Shown here one piece after another: positions 37,678-45,294 of a stretch of DNA of 64,000 nt (within the stretch, counting starts at the first letter, position 1; the number at the start of each line of letters is the position of its first letter). The translations under genes were made by a program, and so were the position numbers. The notes beneath the pieces are model-generated. The model was not told the DNA's origin. It worked only from the letters and a program-made list of their open reading frames with translations, and ran no database searches. This DNA comes from Yinghuangia sp051388915 (GTDB lineage: Bacteria > Actinomycetota > Actinomycetes > Streptomycetales > Streptomycetaceae), in contig NZ_JBPKBH010000010.1 in assembly GCF_051388915.1 (NCBI RefSeq), forward strand, positions 236,307 to 300,306. Direction: 5' to 3'.

Positions 37678-37917
37678 TCAGCAGTCCTCGCGCGCGGCCT
37701 TCCAACTCGCGCGAGTTTCCTTCAGTCCACTCTTCTCGAACGGAACCATGCCATCGCCATACGCCCGCAGCCGCGCACAGGAGCGGGCAAGATTCCGCCC
37801 ATAAGGGAACAAGCCCAAAGCAACGCCGAGCGCCAGAACGTCCTCGATCGTCAGCACCTCCAACCCCCACCGCGCCGCCAACCGCCGGCCTGCTCGGTCG
37901 TCGATCGGGACCTCACA
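37678..37917 (-). pseudogene. Truncated PIN-domain (DUF3368-type) relic
   Basis: One frame reads CEVPIDDRAGRRLAARWGLEV and then TIEDVLALGVALGLFPYG, which resembles the C-terminal third of PIN nucleases of the VapC/DUF3368 type (IDDRAGRRxA, then xTGTLGVLLxAKxxGLxP). The N-terminal 90-odd residues with the catalytic acidic residues are missing. An in-frame stop lies about eight codons upstream, and no start codon other than a TTG at 37881 is present. A nearby direct repeat TGTGAGGTC could mark a deletion. It looks like a dead toxin gene. Confidence 0.45.
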
Positions 37918-38007
37918 CCGACGACCCGTTCTCGCTCGACCTCACACGCGCCGCTTGCGAACTGCCCGTCCGAGGGCGCTCTCGCGGAACGCGGAGCGGC
38001 CGGGTGG

Positions 38008-38898
38008 TCAGAGCGCTTTGGCCAGGGTTTCGGCGAGGGTCTGTAGGCGCGTGAGGACCTGGGGGAGCTGGGTGGGGGCGTGACGGGCTTTGAAGGGGGC
38101 GATGAAGAGGGCCGCGGGGGCGGTGCACCAGGCGAGGACGGCGGGGCCCGCCACGGCTTCGGCGGCGGTGTGGATGCGGGCGGCCACGTCGGGGTGGTAG
38201 CCCTCGACGTACGCCTCGCGGAGGAGCGCGGCGTGGTCGAGGACGCGGGTGCCGCTGCCGAGTTCGTCGATGTCGATGACGGCGGAGACGGTGCGGTCCG
38301 GACGCAGGAGGACGTTGACACTGTTGAAGTCGCCGTGGACGAGGTCGCCGGTGGGCAGTGGGGTCGGACCGGCGGCGTCGAGGAGGCGGTCGTAGCGGGC
38401 GAGCAGGGCGGTGCCCGGAGCGCCGAGTGCCGCGACGGCGCGGCGCGGGCTGTCCGGTCCGTCGTCGGTCGCGGCGGTGAGGGCGTCGGCGTTGCGGTCG
38501 CGGGAGGGGAGCGGGTCGAGTCCGGTGTGCAGGTCCAGGGTGTCGAGCAGCGGGCGGACCGTTGCGGAGGTCAGCGGGGTTGAGGCGGAGCCGTACGCGA
38601 ACTCCTGGACGTGGTAGGCGACTCCGTTGTCGAGGAGGCCGGTCGCGAGCCAGCGGGGTGTGGGGTATCCGCCGGAGCGCACGCGTTCGACCGCTCGGGC
38701 GATGTCGCCGATGGGGACGTGGGCGTCGGGGCGGCGCAGCTTCAGTACGGCCCGGCGACCGTCGGGTTCGGCGAGTTGCCAGGCCCCGCCCTGGAGCCCG
38801 TCCGCGAAACGTCCGCGGATGGTGAAGCGCAGGCCGTGCGCGTGGTTCGCGGCGCTGACGGCCCGAACGGCGGTCTGCGGGTTGTCGAGGCCGTACAC
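38008..38898 (-). CDS. Aminoglycoside-phosphotransferase-family kinase
   Basis: 296 residues from GTG 38898, with AAAGGAAG ahead. The catalytic motif VHGDFNSVNVLL is near residue 206-217, followed by VIDIDELGSG with the metal-binding Asp. The N-lobe Lys is in RAVLKLRRPD. Substrates in this superfamily range from aminoglycosides to homoserine, choline and small metabolites; nothing here fixes the substrate. Possible resistance function should not be assumed. The last 40 residues are helical and Ala-rich. Confidence 0.82.
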   Translation of the reverse strand: MYGLDNPQTAVRAVSAANHAHGLRFTIRGRFADGLQGGAWQLAEPDGRRAVLKLRRPDAHVPIGDIARAVERVRSGGYPTPRWLATGLLDNGVAYHVQEFAYGSASTPLTSATVRPLLDTLDLHTGLDPLPSRDRNADALTAATDDGPDSPRRAVAALGAPGTALLARYDRLLDAAGPTPLPTGDLVHGDFNSVNVLLRPDRTVSAVIDIDELGSGTRVLDHAALLREAYVEGYHPDVAARIHTAAEAVAGPAVLAWCTAPAALFIAPFKARHAPTQLPQVLTRLQTLAETLAKAL

Positions 38899-39005
38899 GG
38901 GCTTCCTTTGCGGTCGGTGGCGCGCCGCGTGGTCGCGGTGCGGGAGGGGGGTGGGTGTGGCTGCTGATTCACCTTCCCGCCCGCGGCGTCGGAGGCCCGG
39001 GAGGG

Positions 39006-39812
39006 TCAGGTGACCTCGCGGCGGGAGGTGCGGTAGAGACCGGCGGCGAACAGCGCCACGCCGAAGAACGCCGTGTTGCACAGCGCGCGGGACCATTCCA
39101 GGGCGGAGATCTCGTCGTGCTCGCTGAGCGGCGTCATCGCCTCGCCGGGGTTGATCCACCTGAAGGGGGCTTCCAGCGCCGAGACGGTGCTGCCCAGGAT
39201 ACCCAGCACGATCGGGATCGCGTAGAAGGCCAGCACCGACAGCATCGGACTGGACAGCAGCATGCCGAAGGCGATGCCGGTGGCCACCGCGACCACGCAG
39301 TCGAGCAGGCGCGTGGCGGCGAGGTCGGCGGGGACGCCCCAGCCCCCCTCGGCGTTGTCGGTGGCCAGGGCGAGCGCATGTCCGCCGTACGTCACGACCG
39401 TGCTCAGAGCCATGCCCGCCACGGCGATGATCACGCCCGCCGCGAACTTGCCGAACACCACGCGGTGCCGTTTGGGGACGAGGGCGAACGTCGACAGGCC
39501 GCTGCGCTGCGACCACTCGGCGGTCACCGACAAGATCCCGATCACCGGCAGCAGCACCGAAAGGCCGAGCTGCGAGGCCAGGAACAATTCCGGCACGTCG
39601 CGGTCGCCGTCTTCGCCGGCGAAGACCAGCAGGCACACCATGCCGACCATGGCCAGCACGATCACCGCGAGGACCCAGCGGCCCGAGCGGGTGTCCGTCA
39701 TCTTGCGCAACTCGACCTTGGTCAGCATCCATTGCGTGGGCCCGGCCGGTGCCGTCTCGGGGACGAAGACCGTCTCGACCGGGTCCTGCCGGGTGGTGGT
39801 GTGCAGGCTCAT
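39006..39812 (-). CDS. ABC transporter permease
   Basis: 268 residues from ATG 39812, overlapping the ATPase stop by four bases (ATGA). About six membrane helices, for example VLAVIVLAMVGMVCLLVFAG, FGKFAAGVIIAVAGMALSTVV and LAFYAIPIVLGILGSTVSAL. The soluble N-terminus carries a conserved TKVELRKMTDTRSGRW stretch. It is the ABC-2-type partner of the upstream ATPase. Export of a peptide, lipid or drug is likely, with no substrate evidence. Confidence 0.88.
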   Translation of the reverse strand: MSLHTTTRQDPVETVFVPETAPAGPTQWMLTKVELRKMTDTRSGRWVLAVIVLAMVGMVCLLVFAGEDGDRDVPELFLASQLGLSVLLPVIGILSVTAEWSQRSGLSTFALVPKRHRVVFGKFAAGVIIAVAGMALSTVVTYGGHALALATDNAEGGWGVPADLAATRLLDCVVAVATGIAFGMLLSSPMLSVLAFYAIPIVLGILGSTVSALEAPFRWINPGEAMTPLSEHDEISALEWSRALCNTAFFGVALFAAGLYRTSRREVT

Positions 39813-40795
39813 CGTGCCTTCGCCTCCTCGGCGGTCTGTGCGTTCCGGGGCGTCCGAGAGGTCTGCGAGGTCTGCGGGTTCTGCGAGTTCTGCGGGGACC
39901 GCGGGTCCTCGTCGGCCTGTGAGCCGGTCAGGCTCAGGAACAACTCCTCCAGGCCCAGGTCCTCCGCACCCCGCAGCTCGGTCAGCGGGACGCCGTGCCG
40001 GGCCGCGGCCAGGCCCACCTGCTCGGGGTCCGAGTCGACGACGACCGCGCCGTCCGCGTGCGTGTCGCGTACGCCGAGGCCCGCGCGGTCGAGCGCCTCG
40101 CGGAGGGCCGCCGGGTCGCCGGACCGTACAACCGCGCCCGAACGCCCGCGCAGCAACTCGTCCTTCGGCCCCTGTGCGACGATCCGCCCGCCCGCGATCA
40201 TCACGTAGCGGTCGGCGATCGCCTCCACCTCGAACAGCAGGTGCGAGGACAGCAGCACCGTGCCGCCACGCCGCGCGAAGTCCCGCAGCAGCACGCGCAT
40301 TTGGTGGATGCCCTCGGGGTCGAGCCCGCTGGAGGGCTCGTCGAGGATCAGCACGCCCGGGTCGCCCAGCAGCGCCTGCGCGATGCCGAGGCGTTGGCGC
40401 ATGCCGAACGAGTAGCCGCCCACGCGGCGGCGGGCCGCGGCCGAGAGGCCCACGTCCGCCAGGACCTGGTCGACGCGCGTGCGTGGGACGCCGAGCAGCA
40501 TCGCGGCCAGCACCAGCGTCTCGCGCCCGGTGCGGCCGGGGTGGCGGGCCGAGGCGTCCAGCAGCACGCCGACGTGGCGGCCGGGGTTGGGGATGGTCTT
40601 GTACGGTACGTCCAGCACGCTGGCGGTCCCCGCGCTGGGCTCCGTGAGCCCGCAGATCATCCGCATGGTCGTCGACTTCCCGGCGCCGTTGGGCCCGAGG
40701 AAGCCGGTCACCGTGCCGGGCTCGCACGTGAACGAGACGTCGTCGACGGCACGGTGGTCGCCGTACCGCTTGCTGAGGTGTTCGACTCGGATCAT
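39809..40795 (-). CDS. ABC transporter ATP-binding protein
   Basis: 328 residues from ATG 40795. It has Walker A GPNGAGKST near residue 35, the ABC signature SFGMRQRLGIAQALLGDP, Walker B VLILDEPSSGLDP, and the switch His in LLSSHLLFEVE. The length beyond the usual 300 comes from a C-terminal region, and the last 40 residues are Ser/Asn/Gln/Thr-rich because of a 9-bp DNA repeat. It is co-transcribed with the permease. The two-component genes follow on the same strand, further upstream in sequence, and may control this exporter. Confidence 0.92.
   Translation of the reverse strand: MIRVEHLSKRYGDHRAVDDVSFTCEPGTVTGFLGPNGAGKSTTMRMICGLTEPSAGTASVLDVPYKTIPNPGRHVGVLLDASARHPGRTGRETLVLAAMLLGVPRTRVDQVLADVGLSAAARRRVGGYSFGMRQRLGIAQALLGDPGVLILDEPSSGLDPEGIHQMRVLLRDFARRGGTVLLSSHLLFEVEAIADRYVMIAGGRIVAQGPKDELLRGRSGAVVRSGDPAALREALDRAGLGVRDTHADGAVVVDSDPEQVGLAAARHGVPLTELRGAEDLGLEELFLSLTGSQADEDPRSPQNSQNPQTSQTSRTPRNAQTAEEAKAR
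39852..39900 (-). repeat. 9-bp tandem repeat inside the ABC ATPase gene
   Basis: The plus strand reads AGGTCTGCG, AGGTCTGCG, GGTTCTGCG, AGTTCTGCG and a partial copy. It encodes the Ser/Thr/Asn/Gln-rich tail SPQNSQNPQTSQTSRT. The unit is a multiple of three, so copy changes keep the frame. Confidence 0.75.
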
Positions 40796-40907
40796 GCCTC
40801 CGAGCCTGCCGACGCCACCCGGCCCGCGGCATCGGCCGTACGTCGACGGCGGCGCGACCAAAGGCTATGCGCCCGGCGCCTTTTCGCCCGTGGCCGGCGT
40901 CGCCGTT

Positions 40908-40984
40908 CGGACATCGGACATCGGGCATCGGACGTCGGATGTCGACGTCGGCGCGCGGGACGTCGAACGTCGGAGAGTCGAAGT
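40908..40984. repeat. 8-to-9-base CATCGGA/ACGTCGG repeats between ABC and regulator genes
   Basis: The 190-base spacer contains GGACATCGGACATCGGGCATCGG followed by ACGTCGGATGTCGACGTCGG, a run of near copies of one 7-9-base unit. It is not coding. Repeated short palindromes could serve as binding sites, but a slippage origin is equally likely. Confidence 0.5.
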
Positions 40985-41716
40985 TCAGGCTCCGCGTTCG
41001 TCGGCATCGTGGACGAGCAAGGCGATCTGCACGCGGTTGTTGAGGTCGAGCTTGGTCAGGAGCCGGGAGACGTACGCCTTCACGGTCGCGACACTCAGCG
41101 AAAGCTCCCGCCCGATCTCGGCGTTGGTCGCGCCGCGCCCGACCAGAACGGCCACCTCGCGCTCGCCCGGGCTGAGACGTCCGAGCAGGTCGCGGGCGCG
41201 GTCGCGACGCGGGTCGCCGCCGGAGTCGGCGACGTACCGCATCATGCGGCGCAGCACGGACGGCGACATCATCGGCTCGCCGGACGCCACGAGCCGGATC
41301 GCCCGGGCGATCTCGGCGGGCGGCGTGTGCTTGAGCAGGAACCCGCCCGCTCCGGCCCGCATCGCGCGCAGCACGTGGTCGTCGGTGTCGAAGGTCGTCA
41401 TGACGATGACCTGGGGCGCGTCGGGACGCGCGCGCAGGCGGGCGGTGGCCGCGAGGCCGTCCATCGTCGGCATGCGGATGTCCATGAGGACGACGTCGGG
41501 CCGGTGTTCGCGTACGGCCGCGTCCACCTCGGCGCCGTCGGCGGCCTCGCCGACCACGAGGATGTCCTCGGGCCCCGAGAGCATCATCGACAGACCCGCC
41601 CGGACGAGCGCGTCGTCGTCGACGAGCAGGACCCGGACGGGGGTCCGGTCGTCGGGGGCGTGATGCGGCGGTACGTGGCCCCGCGCGGGCGGGGGTTCTT
41701 GCTCGGGTGGCGTCAC
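40985..41716 (-). CDS. NarL/LuxR-family response regulator
   Basis: 243 residues from GTG 41716, which overlaps the kinase stop by four bases (GTGA); a GTG at 41725 is an alternative. The receiver domain covers about 28-145, with acidic Asp33/Asp34 and phospho-acceptor Asp79 in LMDIRMP. The LuxR helix-turn-helix is at about 175-240 (LSPGEREVAVLVGRGATNAEIGRELSLSVATVKAYVSRLLTKLDL). It is paired with the DesK-type kinase upstream and probably controls the neighbouring ABC exporter. Confidence 0.93.
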   Translation of the reverse strand: MTPPEQEPPPARGHVPPHHAPDDRTPVRVLLVDDDALVRAGLSMMLSGPEDILVVGEAADGAEVDAAVREHRPDVVLMDIRMPTMDGLAATARLRARPDAPQVIVMTTFDTDDHVLRAMRAGAGGFLLKHTPPAEIARAIRLVASGEPMMSPSVLRRMMRYVADSGGDPRRDRARDLLGRLSPGEREVAVLVGRGATNAEIGRELSLSVATVKAYVSRLLTKLDLNNRVQIALLVHDADERGA

Positions 41717-42969
41717 GGTGACCACGGTAGCCAGGCACGCAGCCGGAATTCACCGCGACCGGGTCCGTGTTCGAGACGTCCCCCGGCCAGCGTCACGCGC
41801 TCGGCGAGGCCGATCAGACCGGCGCCCGCCCCCGGTATCGGGTCGCCCGGTGCGGACAGCGTGGTCGGCAGCGGATTGACGATCTCGATGCGCAGCCCGG
41901 ACCGGCCCGCCGTGTCGACGCGTACCCGCACCGGCTCCCCGAGGGCGTGCTTGCGGGCGTTCGTCAGCCCCTCCTGCACGATGCGGTACGCGTGCCGCCC
42001 CAGACTTGCCGGCACCGCGGCCGGGTCTGTCCCGTCTGTCCTGTCGACTCCCTCCTCCGCCGCGGGCCCCTGTGCCGCCGCGCCCCGTTCACCCACGGGG
42101 GCGAAGGCGAACTCGACGACCGCACCCGCGCGTCGGGACTGCTCGATCAGCGCGGGCAGGTCCGCGAGTGTCGGCTGCGGCCGGTCCGACTCCCCGGCGT
42201 CGTCCTCGCCGGGTGAGGTCTCGTCCGTCCGGAGCATGCGGATGACGTCGCGCAGATCCTCAAGCGCGTCGTGCGCGCACTGTCGGATCACCCCCGCCGC
42301 GCGTGCCTCCTCCGGCGACGCGCCCGCACGGAACTCCAACGCCCCCGCATGCACCGCGAGGAGCGAGATCCGGTGCGCAAGCACGTCGTGCATCTCGCGC
42401 GCGATGCGCTCGCGTTCCAGGTGGCGGGCCTCGTCGACGCGCAGCCGCTGCTCGTTCTCCGCCTGCCGGGCGCGCGCCTCCAGGGACCGCACCAGCATGC
42501 CGCCGGTCAGCGCCACCACGTCGAGGAAGAGAAAGGTGCCGACCGCCTGCCAATACTCGCTCCAGGTCACCGTCGCCATGCGGAACAGCGCGAGCACCAG
42601 GACGACATGCAGTCCGACCACCAGCAGCGCCGTGCGTGCGCGGCGGAACGAGGCGACGCTGAAGAACGACGCGATCGCGCTGCCCATGACCGGTACGACC
42701 AGGAACCCGGCCACAGCGAAGAACACCCCGAGCACCGTCGGGTGCGCCCGACGGAACAGCGTGACCGACAGGGCCGCGACCGCGCCCAGCACGACCTGCG
42801 GCGTGGCGTGGGCGCCGGCGTCCGGGTCGTCCGAGATCGTCGCCAGTAGAAGGAGCACGCCGAGCCCGAGTGCGACGGCGCCCAGGGCGGCGTCGTTTCG
42901 CCATTCGCGGCGACTGCGCCGCAAGCCGTTCGCCCACCGCGCGGTGCGTGAACCGGGGACTCCGGACAT
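41713..42969 (-). CDS. DesK/NarX-type sensor histidine kinase
   Basis: 418 residues from ATG 42969, with GAGGGAG ahead. Four or five membrane segments lie between residues about 28 and 160. The HisKA_3 phospho-acceptor is His194 in REMHDVLAHRISLLAVHAG. The ATPase domain includes YRIVQEGLTNARKHA and the glycine-rich GAGAGLIGLAERV. It senses an unknown membrane or envelope signal, as DesK-type proteins do, and phosphorylates the downstream regulator. The long frame upstream to 43242 is not protein-like. Confidence 0.92.
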   Translation of the reverse strand: MSGVPGSRTARWANGLRRSRREWRNDAALGAVALGLGVLLLLATISDDPDAGAHATPQVVLGAVAALSVTLFRRAHPTVLGVFFAVAGFLVVPVMGSAIASFFSVASFRRARTALLVVGLHVVLVLALFRMATVTWSEYWQAVGTFLFLDVVALTGGMLVRSLEARARQAENEQRLRVDEARHLERERIAREMHDVLAHRISLLAVHAGALEFRAGASPEEARAAGVIRQCAHDALEDLRDVIRMLRTDETSPGEDDAGESDRPQPTLADLPALIEQSRRAGAVVEFAFAPVGERGAAAQGPAAEEGVDRTDGTDPAAVPASLGRHAYRIVQEGLTNARKHALGEPVRVRVDTAGRSGLRIEIVNPLPTTLSAPGDPIPGAGAGLIGLAERVTLAGGRLEHGPGRGEFRLRAWLPWSP

Positions 42970-43297
42970 CTCCCGAACTCCCTCGTGTCGTGCCTGGTGC
43001 CGGGCAGGTTCGACGCTGCTCGTCGAGCGTATCCAGGGCGCGGGTGACCACGGCAGCGGCGGAAGTCGCGTCTCCCGTCGACTTTGGTAGGTGCCGACTC
43101 CGCAGAGGGTTGGACGGGCCGCCGCCGTTCGTCCGCAGCGCGGTGCCGACCAGGACGTGCACAGGGGCCGAGTCAAGGTGCTCGACGGCACGACGAAACG
43201 CCCCCGGCGTCCGTCAGGGACCGCCGGGGGCGTCGTCGTCAATTGCCGCGGTGTTCGCGCAAGCCATAGCCGTAGTCTCAGCCGCGTGCCGCGGCGA
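42970..43297. other. 328-base spacer with a strong hairpin
   Basis: No gene is supported. The only clear feature is the hairpin at 43198-43233. Any promoter for the two-component operon was not recognised. Confidence 0.5.
43198..43233 (-). terminator. Terminator of the psd-pssA operon
   Basis: ACGCCCCCGGCG (43198-43209) pairs perfectly with CGCCGGGGGCGT (43222-43233) around a 12-base loop. It lies 65 bases downstream of the pssA stop on the minus strand. Confidence 0.75.
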
Positions 43298-44155
43298 CTA
43301 GCGGATCATGCGAACACCGATGAACCGCGCGCCGCGCCGCGTCATCGCGACCACCGGGATGCTCAGCGCCAGCGAGATCTGAAGGGTCGCGCCCATCGTC
43401 AGCATCGCGTCGCCGCCCGGAGAGTCGGTCGCCCACAGCGTCAGGCAGCTCACGCTCGCCGCGATGAACAGCATCGTCAGGATCGCCAACTTGCCCTGCG
43501 GCTTGGGGTACTCGATGCGGCTGACCATGAGCCACGCGGTCAGCAGGATGCCGGCGGCGCCCACCACGAACGGCAGGTCCAGCAGCACGATGGAGACCAC
43601 CGTCAGCGCGCCGAACGGAATCGGCATGCCCTGGAAGACCCCCGGCCGTCCGGGCGTCGACGCGAAGCGCGCGAGCCGAAGCACGCCCGCGATCAGCACC
43701 GACAGCGCCACCAGTACGGCAGGCGTCTTGCCGGGGCCGAGCGGGATGGCCGCCCATGTGACCACGAAGAACGCGGGGGCCACGCCGAAGGTGATGACGT
43801 CGGCCAGGTTGTCCAGCTCGGCGCCCAGTGCGGAGCGGCGGAACTTGCGCGCCACCAGCCCGTCGCACAGGTCGAACAGCGCGCCGATCAGCATGAGGAC
43901 GACGGCCGCGGCGGCACTGCGGCGGTCGGCGGGTACGCCGTACCCGTCCATGTGCTGCGCCACGGTGGCGACGGCCAGGAAGTACACCGCCAGGAAGCCG
44001 CACGCGGCGTTGCCCAGCGTCAGGACGTCGGCCGCCGAGATGCGCGACGACAGCGGCGTCTCCTCCGCGACCGGGTCGGTGCGCGGGATGGGGTGCTCGT
44101 CGGCGTACTCGATCGGCTCGAAGCCGTCGAATTTGTCGAAGTCAGTCCCGGTCAA
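43298..44155 (-). CDS. pssA: CDP-diacylglycerol-serine O-phosphatidyltransferase
   Basis: 285 residues. TTG 44155 is chosen because GGGGAGA precedes it at seven bases and no later start fits; the start lies inside the psd gene (14-base overlap). The CDP-alcohol phosphotransferase motif DGLVARKFRRSALGAELDNLAD is near residue 100-121. There are about seven membrane helices, beginning LTLGNAACGFLAVYFLAV. It makes phosphatidylserine, the substrate of the psd product, so the two genes form the phosphatidylethanolamine pathway. Confidence 0.92.
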   Translation of the reverse strand: MTGTDFDKFDGFEPIEYADEHPIPRTDPVAEETPLSSRISAADVLTLGNAACGFLAVYFLAVATVAQHMDGYGVPADRRSAAAAVVLMLIGALFDLCDGLVARKFRRSALGAELDNLADVITFGVAPAFFVVTWAAIPLGPGKTPAVLVALSVLIAGVLRLARFASTPGRPGVFQGMPIPFGALTVVSIVLLDLPFVVGAAGILLTAWLMVSRIEYPKPQGKLAILTMLFIAASVSCLTLWATDSPGGDAMLTMGATLQISLALSIPVVAMTRRGARFIGVRMIR

Positions 44156-44810
44156 GGCGCGTCTCCCCGGCTCGGGTCCGCTGTCCGACCTGTACCGCGG
44201 GCTCGATGCCCGGCGGGAGGTACACGTCGACACGGGAGCCGAAGCGGATGAGGCCGATGCGCTCGCCGACCTCGACCTCGGTGCCCGGCTCCAGGTAGGG
44301 CACGATGCGTCGGGCCACGGTGCCGGCGATCTGCACCAGCTCGACCTCGCCGCGCGGCGTGTCGAACACCCACACCACGCGCTCGTTGTGCTCGCTCTCC
44401 TTGTTGAACGCCGGGATGTAGCCGCCCGGCTTGTGTTCGACGGACTTGACGACACCCGTCAGGGGAGCGCGGTTCACGTGCACGTTCAACGGGCTCATGA
44501 ACGTCGCCACTCTGGTCCGCCCGTCGGGCCAGGGGTCGATGCTCTGCACGACGCCGTCGGCGGAGGCGATGATGCCTTCCTCGACCGGAGTGCGCTCCGG
44601 GTCGCGGAAGAACCAGAGCATGCCGCCGGTCAGCGCCAGCGTCGGCACGGCCGCGATGGCCCAGCGCCGGGAGCGGAGCGCCGCACAACCGGTCACCGCG
44701 GCGGTCAGCGCGGTCGGCACCAGCCAGGGGGAAGCCCCCTTGGCGAGGCGCACGGACCTGCCGGTCTGCGATGCGGCTGCGAGGGTCGGCGCGGGGGAAT
44801 CGTCACTCAT
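44142..44810 (-). CDS. psd: Phosphatidylserine decarboxylase proenzyme (short type)
   Basis: 222 residues. The N-terminus has two hydrophobic segments (LVPTALTAAVTGCAAL, WAIAAVPTLALTGGMLWFF), then the catalytic region with RVATFMSPLNVHVNRAPLTGVV and KPGGYIPAFNKESEHNER. The GS self-cleavage site is in LIRFGSRVD near residue 189, which would generate the pyruvoyl group on the Ser. The size and FGS form fit the short (archaeal-like) PSD class. It converts phosphatidylserine to phosphatidylethanolamine and overlaps pssA. Confidence 0.93.
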   Translation of the reverse strand: MSDDSPAPTLAAASQTGRSVRLAKGASPWLVPTALTAAVTGCAALRSRRWAIAAVPTLALTGGMLWFFRDPERTPVEEGIIASADGVVQSIDPWPDGRTRVATFMSPLNVHVNRAPLTGVVKSVEHKPGGYIPAFNKESEHNERVVWVFDTPRGEVELVQIAGTVARRIVPYLEPGTEVEVGERIGLIRFGSRVDVYLPPGIEPAVQVGQRTRAGETRLDRD

Positions 44811-45294
44811 CGAGAACCTTTGTCGGGGGCGTGCCCGTCGGTAGCGGGCGGCACTCGGCGGATGCTACCTAGACTGAGGGTCATTGCGCTCTATGCCTGG
44901 TCGACTCTTTGACCATGGCAGGGCGTACAAATCACCGAAATCGGATGGTTCCTGGGTCTTTCATGGTCGCGAGACACATCAGCTCGTACCGTCAAGGTTG
45001 CCCTTCGCATACGCCCTGTGCCAAATCCCCTCCCCCCTGAACAGGCCTCTGAAGAGCCGAATCGGGGGCGAACAGCCCTCGCTTGTGGGTTTTGTGACAC
45101 GTACGTGACAAACGCCGGGCCGGGCACGTGCCCGGCCCGGCGTTTGTACCGTGCCTCAAGGGTCGCTCCGGCCGGATAAGGAGGCCGTGAGGTGAGCGGA
45201 TCCGCTAGATTGCAGGGGTGTCGCGGGGGAGTCGCGACGAAGTTGCGCGGAAGCCCTGTCGACCGCTCCCGTCAAGCGGAGTCGACCGCTCCGG
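44811..45294. other. 484-base intergenic region with a 40-bp palindrome
   Basis: No gene is supported. The main feature is the terminator-type palindrome at 45108-45147. A short palindrome CACGTACGTG (45098-45107) abuts it. A pair of 7-base inverted repeats (GACCATG near 44911 and CATGGTC near 44963) is too widely spaced to be read as a clear structure. Confidence 0.5.
45108..45147. terminator. Perfect 40-bp palindrome (20-bp stem)
   Basis: ACAAACGCCGGGCCGGGCAC (45108-45127) is the exact reverse complement of 45128-45147. It lies about 150 bases downstream of the D-aminoacylase stop on the minus strand and can work in both directions. Confidence 0.75.
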
